Assembly: GCA_030669445.1 (NCBI GenBank)
Contig: DAOVDP010000024.1
Span: forward strand, 1-11,331
Reading direction: 5' to 3'
From: Candidatus Latescibacterota bacterium
GTDB lineage: Bacteria; Latescibacterota; MVCY01
Length of the DNA: 11,331 bases
Made by a program: the position numbers and the translations under genes. This document shows positions 8,117-11,331 of this stretch, piece by piece. Position 1 is the stretch's first letter; every line of letters begins with the position of its first letter. The notes under the pieces were generated by a model. It was given only the letters and a program-made list of their open reading frames with translations, ran no database searches and was not told the origin of the DNA.

Positions 8117-8178
8117 AGAATAAGAACCAGATTTGTGACAGGCAGACATTCGGGCTTACCCGTTGGCGAATTAGATTT

Positions 8179-9063
8179 ATGCAGCAACAAGCTTGGAAAC
8201 TTCTCAGTTGGTGTGGTATCTCTTTTCTCATTCCCCAGAAGTGGTCAGTGGGGAAAATCCAGGGAGATGAGACAGAAGGTTCTTTGAGAATAGACGACCC
8301 CTTGGCTGAAAGAATCCAGCTCATCTGGAAGGAAACACCGCCAGGCCAAATAGCAAAATTTGTCGACCGACACATTCACCAGGTCGAAAAACAAGCCCGC
8401 AAAAAGAAACTGCAGATTTCTGTAAAGAGAGATCTTAAATATCAAGTAAGTAAAAAACTCGAGGGGGAGTTTTTCTACTGGAAGGCCGATTCTCAGGCCT
8501 ATAATTTTTGCTTGCAGACTGGAGGCAAGCGCAACCGAGTGCTGTTCTTAAGGATTTTGGGCAACTCAGATGAAGATCTTGAACCCAAAGCACTTAGGAT
8601 TACCTCCTCACTGAAGGTGGAGAGAGATTCTCCTCGCTGTCGCTGGGCTATTTTTGGTTTAGATGTGACCTTGTCTCGAGAGTTCCACCTGGATGGATGC
8701 AATTTACTGGCGGGTCACGTGAGACTGAACTTTAGTGCTGAGGATCAGAGACTTCAGATTAATAAGTTCAGTCTGGGGCAGATAGTACTTGAGAAACAGT
8801 CCTTGGAGAATTGGGTGCTGCAGAGATTCAAACCAGAACTTGAGGGGTTTAAACTCACCGTGGAGGAGAAACAGATATATAAGCATCAGGGATTGGCAAT
8901 ACAGGGGGAGAAGAAAGGTCTTCTGTCCTGGCACCTTAAGAAGAATAAAATCTGCCTCTACACCTGGTTTTGCCCAGAGGCAAATAACATTTTAGTGGTC
9001 TTGGACGGATACAAAAAGCTCTGTAGTATTAAGAAGGTTGTGGACAATGTCCTTTGTCATTAA
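8179..9063 (+). CDS. Conserved-looking protein of 294 aa with two similar halves, unknown function
   Basis: The product has no signal peptide and no membrane span, so it is probably cytoplasmic. Two halves follow the same plan. Half one (about 6-150) runs WKLLSWCGISFLIPQKW, a strand pair ending EGSLRIDDPLAERIQLIW, a charged helix (56-78), then strands FFYWKADSQAYNFCLQ, NRVLFLRILG and a closing ALRITSSLKVE. Half two (about 156-294) repeats it: WAIFGLDVTLSREFHLDG, GHVRLNFSAEDQRLQINKF, helix LENWVLQRF, then GLLSWHLKKNKICLYTWF and NNILVVLDGYKK. This pattern recalls the Mog1/PsbP-like alpha-beta sandwich (a hydrophobic strand, P-x-x-W, and a final strand with SS), but that is inference. ATG 8179 is the first standard start after the previous stop at 8116; no good ribosome binding site precedes it, so translation may depend on coupling. 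CTG 8113 would overlap the upstream stop but is less likely. Confidence 0.75.
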   Translation: MQQQAWKLLSWCGISFLIPQKWSVGKIQGDETEGSLRIDDPLAERIQLIWKETPPGQIAKFVDRHIHQVEKQARKKKLQISVKRDLKYQVSKKLEGEFFYWKADSQAYNFCLQTGGKRNRVLFLRILGNSDEDLEPKALRITSSLKVERDSPRCRWAIFGLDVTLSREFHLDGCNLLAGHVRLNFSAEDQRLQINKFSLGQIVLEKQSLENWVLQRFKPELEGFKLTVEEKQIYKHQGLAIQGEKKGLLSWHLKKNKICLYTWFCPEANNILVVLDGYKKLCSIKKVVDNVLCH

Positions 9064-9099
9064 GATTGTTTACCTCACGTTCAAAGGAGAGAAAGAGTA

Positions 9100-9501
9100 A
9101 TGTTTGGGAAGAGGCCCCACATTTCCAGGGAGCAGATGCTTAGTTCCAGGCCGGTGCGGAACCAGGTATTACAATGGGAGCATAAAGATAACAAAGTGTC
9201 TGTTGTCTTTAGGCGAAAAGAGTCGAAAGGGATGGGTTTTCTCTCCAAGATTTTCCATATTCCTAAAAAAAAGGTAGTGGAGCTGGACTCTCTGGGGGCA
9301 CGGGTGTGGCGAATGTCTGACGGTGAGCATACGGTAGAGACGATGATTGAGACCCTGGCAGCAGAGAATAAATTAGAATATAAAGAGGCGGAGGTAGCAT
9401 TACTGCAGTTTCTGAAGAGTCTCGGCCAAAAAAGGATGATCGGATTTCAGATTCCGACCCAAAAGAAACCTCGTAACCTCCAATTTGCAGAGGATAACTA
9501 A
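9100..9501 (+). CDS. PqqD-like protein with N-terminal extension
   Basis: The 133-aa product has a C-terminal PqqD-like domain at about 58-117: KKVVELDSLGARVWRMSDGE, then HTVETMIETLAAEN, KLEYKEAEVALLQFLKSL and the closing KRMIGF. The D-x-x-G-x-x-[VI]-W and G-x-[HR]-T-V-E steps are hallmarks of the family. PqqD folds are peptide-binding winged-helix modules that present precursor peptides to radical SAM or other enzymes in RiPP pathways. About 57 residues precede the domain, including a basic stretch (FRRKESKGMGFLSKIFHIPKKK) that could touch membrane or nucleic acid; classical PqqD is about 90 aa. ATG 9100 is backed by AAAGGAG at 9083-9089. The gene sits 36 nt after the 294-aa protein and 3 nt before the short FtsX permease, so coupling to an ABC transporter is strongly implied. 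No radical SAM gene is in the window. Confidence 0.85.
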   Translation: MFGKRPHISREQMLSSRPVRNQVLQWEHKDNKVSVVFRRKESKGMGFLSKIFHIPKKKVVELDSLGARVWRMSDGEHTVETMIETLAAENKLEYKEAEVALLQFLKSLGQKRMIGFQIPTQKKPRNLQFAEDN

Positions 9502-9504
9502 GAG

Positions 9505-10191
9505 ATGGAAAACAAAGTAACGGATTCTAAAACCGAAGGCAAGATCCAAAGGCAAATAGTGCTTCCCCTCAGCAAGGCGGTTCAGATCAGTATGGAGAGC
9601 CTAAGAGTCAGACTGGGGCGCTCTATGGTGACAATGAGCGGTATTGTGTTGGCCATCGCATTTCTTATGTCAATCTGGACATCCAATGCGATAATTGAGA
9701 GCTTGAGGGAGGCAAATGATCCCAATATTAATCTCATTCTTCAAACAAAAGGGATTGAGATTGGGACCGAAGGGGAGAAGGCCGCCCGTGCCAGACAGAT
9801 ATGGCTGGTTACCCTTTCGTTGTTAGTCTGCGGTGTAGGAATAACAAACGCTATGCTGATGTCTGTCACTGAACGGTATCGAGAGATTGGGACAATGAAG
9901 TGCCTGGGTGCCTTGGACTCTTTTATTGTGAAACTGTTTCTGTTAGAGGCCTCCTTCCAAGGTCTAATCGGCACAGTGGCAGGTGTAATAGTCGGATTCC
10001 TGCTCAGTTTTGTCATATCTCTGGCAAGTTATGGGGGAACTGTTACTCACTATTTCCCGGCAAGTAGGATTCTGGGTTTTGTGGGACTGTCGGTCTTAAT
10101 TGGCCTGGCACTCTCCGTCTTGGGGGCGGTGTTGCCGGCTACTAAGGCGGCCAAGATGGAGCCAGTGGAGGCAATGAGGGCGGAAAGATGA
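9505..10191 (+). CDS. Minimal FtsX-family ABC permease
   Basis: The 228-aa product has four hydrophobic spans at about 42-62, 99-120, 145-172 and 190-212, in the order expected of FtsX/MacB/LolC permeases. The cytoplasmic coupling segment MSVTERYREIGTMKCLGALD follows span 2, and the protein ends VLPATKAAKMEPVEAMRAER, the usual FtsX ending. The loop between spans 1 and 2 is only about 37 residues, whereas MacB and LolC/E have a large extracytoplasmic domain of roughly 200 residues there. It therefore has almost nothing outside the membrane and would rely on a partner subunit, most obviously the M28-FtsX fusion at 1444-6042, for substrate contact. GAGGA at 9490-9494 serves ATG 9505, and the 3-nt gap to the PqqD-like stop signals tight coupling. 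The ATPase follows after a repeat-bearing gap. Confidence 0.9.
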   Translation: MENKVTDSKTEGKIQRQIVLPLSKAVQISMESLRVRLGRSMVTMSGIVLAIAFLMSIWTSNAIIESLREANDPNINLILQTKGIEIGTEGEKAARARQIWLVTLSLLVCGVGITNAMLMSVTERYREIGTMKCLGALDSFIVKLFLLEASFQGLIGTVAGVIVGFLLSFVISLASYGGTVTHYFPASRILGFVGLSVLIGLALSVLGAVLPATKAAKMEPVEAMRAER

Positions 10192-10216
10192 GAGAGGTAG
10201 GATCAAGGAGGTATTT

Positions 10217-10267
10217 GTGGGACTGACGCATGTTACTATGATCCCAAATTATTCATACAACCACTAA
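10217..10267 (+). CDS. Very short reading frame (16 codons) behind a strong ribosome binding site, uncertain
   Basis: AAGGAGGT at 10205-10212 is followed four bases later by GTG 10217. The frame reads VGLTHVTMIPNYSYNH and stops at TAA 10265-10267, just inside the palindromic element. The Shine-Dalgarno match is among the best in the window. It may be a leader peptide, the cut-off start of a displaced gene, or chance. The peptide resembles nothing I know, and the first residues are not obviously related to the ATPase N-terminus. Confidence 0.25.
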   Translation: MGLTHVTMIPNYSYNH

Positions 10268-10344
10268 TTTTACTAATTTGCATTAATTTAACAATCACTT
10301 CAGGGATTCTTTTAATTCGTGAAAATTTGTGGTCATTAGTGGTT
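10259..10344. repeat. Palindromic A/T-rich repeat, MITE-like
   Basis: Perfect 10-bp inverted ends, AACCACTAAT at 10259-10268 and ATTAGTGGTT at 10335-10344, bound an 86-nt element. Pairing continues imperfectly inward. Each arm contains about three copies of a 9-10-nt motif: CACTAATTTT, ACTAATTTG and CATTAATTT on the left, and AATTCGTG, AAAATTTGTG and GTCATTAGTG on the right. The sequence recalls intergenic repeats of the ATTCGTG/ATTAGTGG kind that I have seen in many uncultured-bacterium genomes. No transposase is encoded and no target-site duplication is clear. It sits inside an operon, so it could modulate the permease-to-ATPase ratio through RNA structure. Confidence 0.65.
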
Positions 10345-10357
10345 TTTGGCAGTTTAC

Positions 10358-10364
10358 AAGGAGG
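10358..10364 (+). promoter_or_regulatory. Ribosome binding site of the ABC ATPase
   Basis: AAGGAGG lies eight bases before ATG 10373. It rules in that start and rules out the in-frame TTG 10346, which would place this site inside the coding region. Confidence 0.8.
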
Positions 10365-10372
10365 AAATCTGT

Positions 10373-11110
10373 ATGCCAGCGGAGACTATTGTGAGAACAG
10401 AGGAAGTGGTGAAGATATACAGAATGGGAGGCACTGAGGTAAGGGCCTTGGATGGAGTTGTGCTGGAGATCTACCGGGGAGAATATCTCTCGATTATGGG
10501 GCCTTCTGGCTCGGGAAAAACGACTCTATTTAATATGGTGGGGGGGTTGGATAAACCCTCCGTAGGGAAGGTGTACATCGATGAGGTCGATGTGGCACAG
10601 CTTGATGCCTATGAATTAGCCTGGCTTAGATGTCGAAAGATAGGGTATATATTTCAGACCTTCAACCTGCTTCCGGTGATGTCAGCCTTGGAGAATGTGA
10701 GTCTACCAATGACCTTCGCTGGGCTCTCCTCTGACGAGGCTCGAGATAAGGCAGCGGCGCTGCTGACCAGGGTAGGGTTGGGGGAAAGGATATTGCACAA
10801 GCCATCGGAGCTCTCGGGAGGGCAGCAGCAGCGGGTAGCAGTAGCCAGGGCAATGGCGAACGACCCAGCAATTCTTCTGGCCGATGAACCAACCGGGAAC
10901 CTCGACCTCACCACTGGCAGGGAGATTATTGAACTACTTCGGGAGATGAGTAAAGAATCCAGTGTGACCATCATCTCCGCCACCCACGACATGAAGATGT
11001 TAGATGTCTCTGACCGGGTGGTATGGCTGCGAGATGGAAAGGTGGAGAGAATCGAACGGAGAGAGGACATTAAGATATCTGTAGGCACTATTGAAGGAGA
11101 AACCGAGTAA
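10373..11110 (+). CDS. ABC transporter ATP-binding protein, LolD/MacB type
   Basis: The 245-aa product has every catalytic motif of an ABC nucleotide-binding domain: Walker A GPSGSGKT (43-50), Q-loop Q95 in YIFQTFNLLP, signature LSGGQQQRVAVARA (147-160), Walker B ILLADEP (167-173) with catalytic E172, D-loop NLD (176-178) and H-loop H205 in SATHD. The DEPTGNLD and FNLLP stretches with V-x-A-L-E-N-V are typical of the LolD/MacB/FtsE group that drives FtsX-fold permeases. It would energise the permease at 9505-10191 and probably the giant FtsX fusion at 1444-6042, the only other FtsX protein here. No membrane-fusion protein or outer-membrane channel is present, so a complete MacAB-TolC-like exporter is not supported. 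Unlike the other late genes, it is separated from its upstream neighbour by 181 nt that hold a repeat. Confidence 0.95.
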   Translation: MPAETIVRTEEVVKIYRMGGTEVRALDGVVLEIYRGEYLSIMGPSGSGKTTLFNMVGGLDKPSVGKVYIDEVDVAQLDAYELAWLRCRKIGYIFQTFNLLPVMSALENVSLPMTFAGLSSDEARDKAAALLTRVGLGERILHKPSELSGGQQQRVAVARAMANDPAILLADEPTGNLDLTTGREIIELLREMSKESSVTIISATHDMKMLDVSDRVVWLRDGKVERIERREDIKISVGTIEGETE

Positions 11111-11208
11111 GCTTGGTTGTGTGGCTTAATGCCCTCTTAGTCAAGTGGAAAGAGAACCTTAACAGAATTGATGTCAATGCACACATCTGGGCTATTTCGA
11201 GACAAAGT
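11111..11208. other. Gap between the ATPase and rarA
   Basis: These 98 nt show no hairpin terminator. A weak promoter-like pair (TTGATG at 11168-11173, CTATTT at 11192-11197, 18-nt spacer) would start transcription only a few bases before the rarA start, so I do not call it. rarA may be read through from the operon or use a promoter that I cannot recognise. The rarA frame stays open upstream through this whole gap. Confidence 0.4.
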
Positions 11209-11331
11209 ATGGATCTGTTTGAAACACAACGGAAAGGGGTTCCTGAAAGGCGGGCACCTCTGGCTGACAGAATGCGTCCTCGCTCGCTGGAAGAGTTTGT
11301 GGGCCAAGAACACATTTTGGGCCAGGGGAGG
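11209..11331 (+). CDS. rarA: N-terminus of replication-associated recombination protein A (RarA/MgsA family), partial
   Basis: Forty-one residues are visible before the window ends: MDLFETQRKGVPERRAPLAD, then RMRPRSLEEFVGQEHILGQG and R. The PLADRMRPRSLEEFVGQEHLLG-like segment is the N-terminal hallmark of RarA (MgsA, YcaJ, WRNIP1) AAA+ ATPases, which are related to clamp loaders and act at stalled or gapped replication forks. ATG 11209 matches the common MDLF start of the family, although only a weak purine stretch (GAGAC) lies upstream. The frame stays open upstream, and the codons just before ATG read RQS, so a longer form would contain QSMDLF, similar to known sliding-clamp-binding hexapeptides such as QAMSLF of the delta subunit. 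The nearest upstream standard starts are GTG 11119 and TTG 11113, neither with a good ribosome binding site. The Walker motifs lie beyond the window. It is likely a housekeeping neighbour, not part of the transport cluster. Confidence 0.9.
   Translation, partial: MDLFETQRKGVPERRAPLADRMRPRSLEEFVGQEHILGQGR

Larger units (their letters stand above)
10192..10372. other. Intergenic region between permease and ATPase, with an orphan ribosome binding site and a palindromic repeat
   Basis: This is the longest gap in the second half of the operon (181 nt). It has three parts: a strong Shine-Dalgarno sequence AAGGAGGT at 10205-10212 that leads only into a 16-codon frame, an 86-nt inverted-repeat element at 10259-10344, and the true ribosome binding site of the ATPase at 10358-10364. 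The A/T content is well above that of the genes on either side. Insertion of the repeat into a formerly tight permease-ATPase junction would explain the layout. Confidence 0.6.

Noticed and set aside
600..9155. The same string around CTCCAGGCCGGT/TTCCAGGCCGGT at about 601-613 and 9143-9155, giving SSRPV in two proteins
   Set aside because: The match is about a dozen bases, sits in unrelated proteins and does not extend; chance is the simplest explanation.
9100..9501. A full RiPP biosynthesis cluster around the PqqD-like gene
   Set aside because: No radical SAM enzyme, YcaO, lanthipeptide synthetase or convincing precursor peptide can be seen in the window.
10654..11088. Minus-strand open frame of 144 codons opposite the ABC ATPase
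   Set aside because: Ser/Arg-rich shadow of a GC-biased coding strand; the plus strand carries all ABC motifs.
10373..11110. Complete MacAB-TolC-type exporter
   Set aside because: No membrane-fusion protein or outer-membrane channel gene is present, and the short permease lacks the MacB periplasmic domain.
11168..11197. Promoter-like pair TTGATG and CTATTT with an 18-nt spacer before rarA
   Set aside because: Both hexamers are poor matches, and the implied transcription start is only a few bases from the ATG.

Overview
The window comes from a bacterium, and all supported genes lie on the + strand. No rRNA, tRNA, CRISPR array, transposase or phage gene is visible. The mix of FtsX-type ABC permeases, OPT-like multi-spanning transporters of the kind placed in the DUF6785/DUF6784 families, a stand-alone PqqD-like protein and short palindromic repeats resembles genomes of little-cultured phyla (Planctomycetota, Armatimonadota, Poribacteria, Hydrogenedentes and similar). 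That placement is from memory and weak. Strong purine-rich ribosome binding sites and frequent TTG starts fit a mesophilic or moderately thermophilic bacterium of intermediate GC content.

Layout. (1) 2-166 is the C-terminus of an OPT-like membrane protein. (2) 167-408 is non-coding and holds a 63-nt palindromic repeat. (3) 409-11110 is a run of eight co-directional genes with short gaps or overlaps: a 64-aa two-span membrane protein, a membrane-anchored TPR protein, a 1532-aa fusion of an M28-like domain to an FtsX permease, a second OPT-like transporter of 662 aa, a 294-aa unknown protein that looks internally duplicated, a 133-aa PqqD-like protein, a minimal 228-aa FtsX permease and a LolD/MacB-type ATPase. 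A second palindromic repeat of 86 nt sits between the last permease and the ATPase. (4) 11209 to the end is the N-terminus of rarA, a DNA-repair/replication ATPase that probably has nothing to do with the cluster.

How the parts may work together. The ATPase, the minimal FtsX permease and the giant FtsX fusion would form an asymmetric type VII-like (MacB/LolCDE-like) ABC transporter. The extracytoplasmic M28-like domain of the giant subunit has lost nearly all metal-binding residues, so it looks like a binding module for peptides or proteins and not a protease. The PqqD-like protein belongs to a fold that binds peptides in RiPP biosynthesis, but no radical SAM enzyme or clear precursor peptide is present here. 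Two OPT-like proteins (a family of oligopeptide or metal-chelate transporters) flank the set. The simplest reading is an uncharacterised envelope system that handles peptides or proteins, perhaps scavenging, exporting or extracting them. The substrate and direction cannot be read from the sequence. This cluster is the best candidate for an undescribed system in the window.
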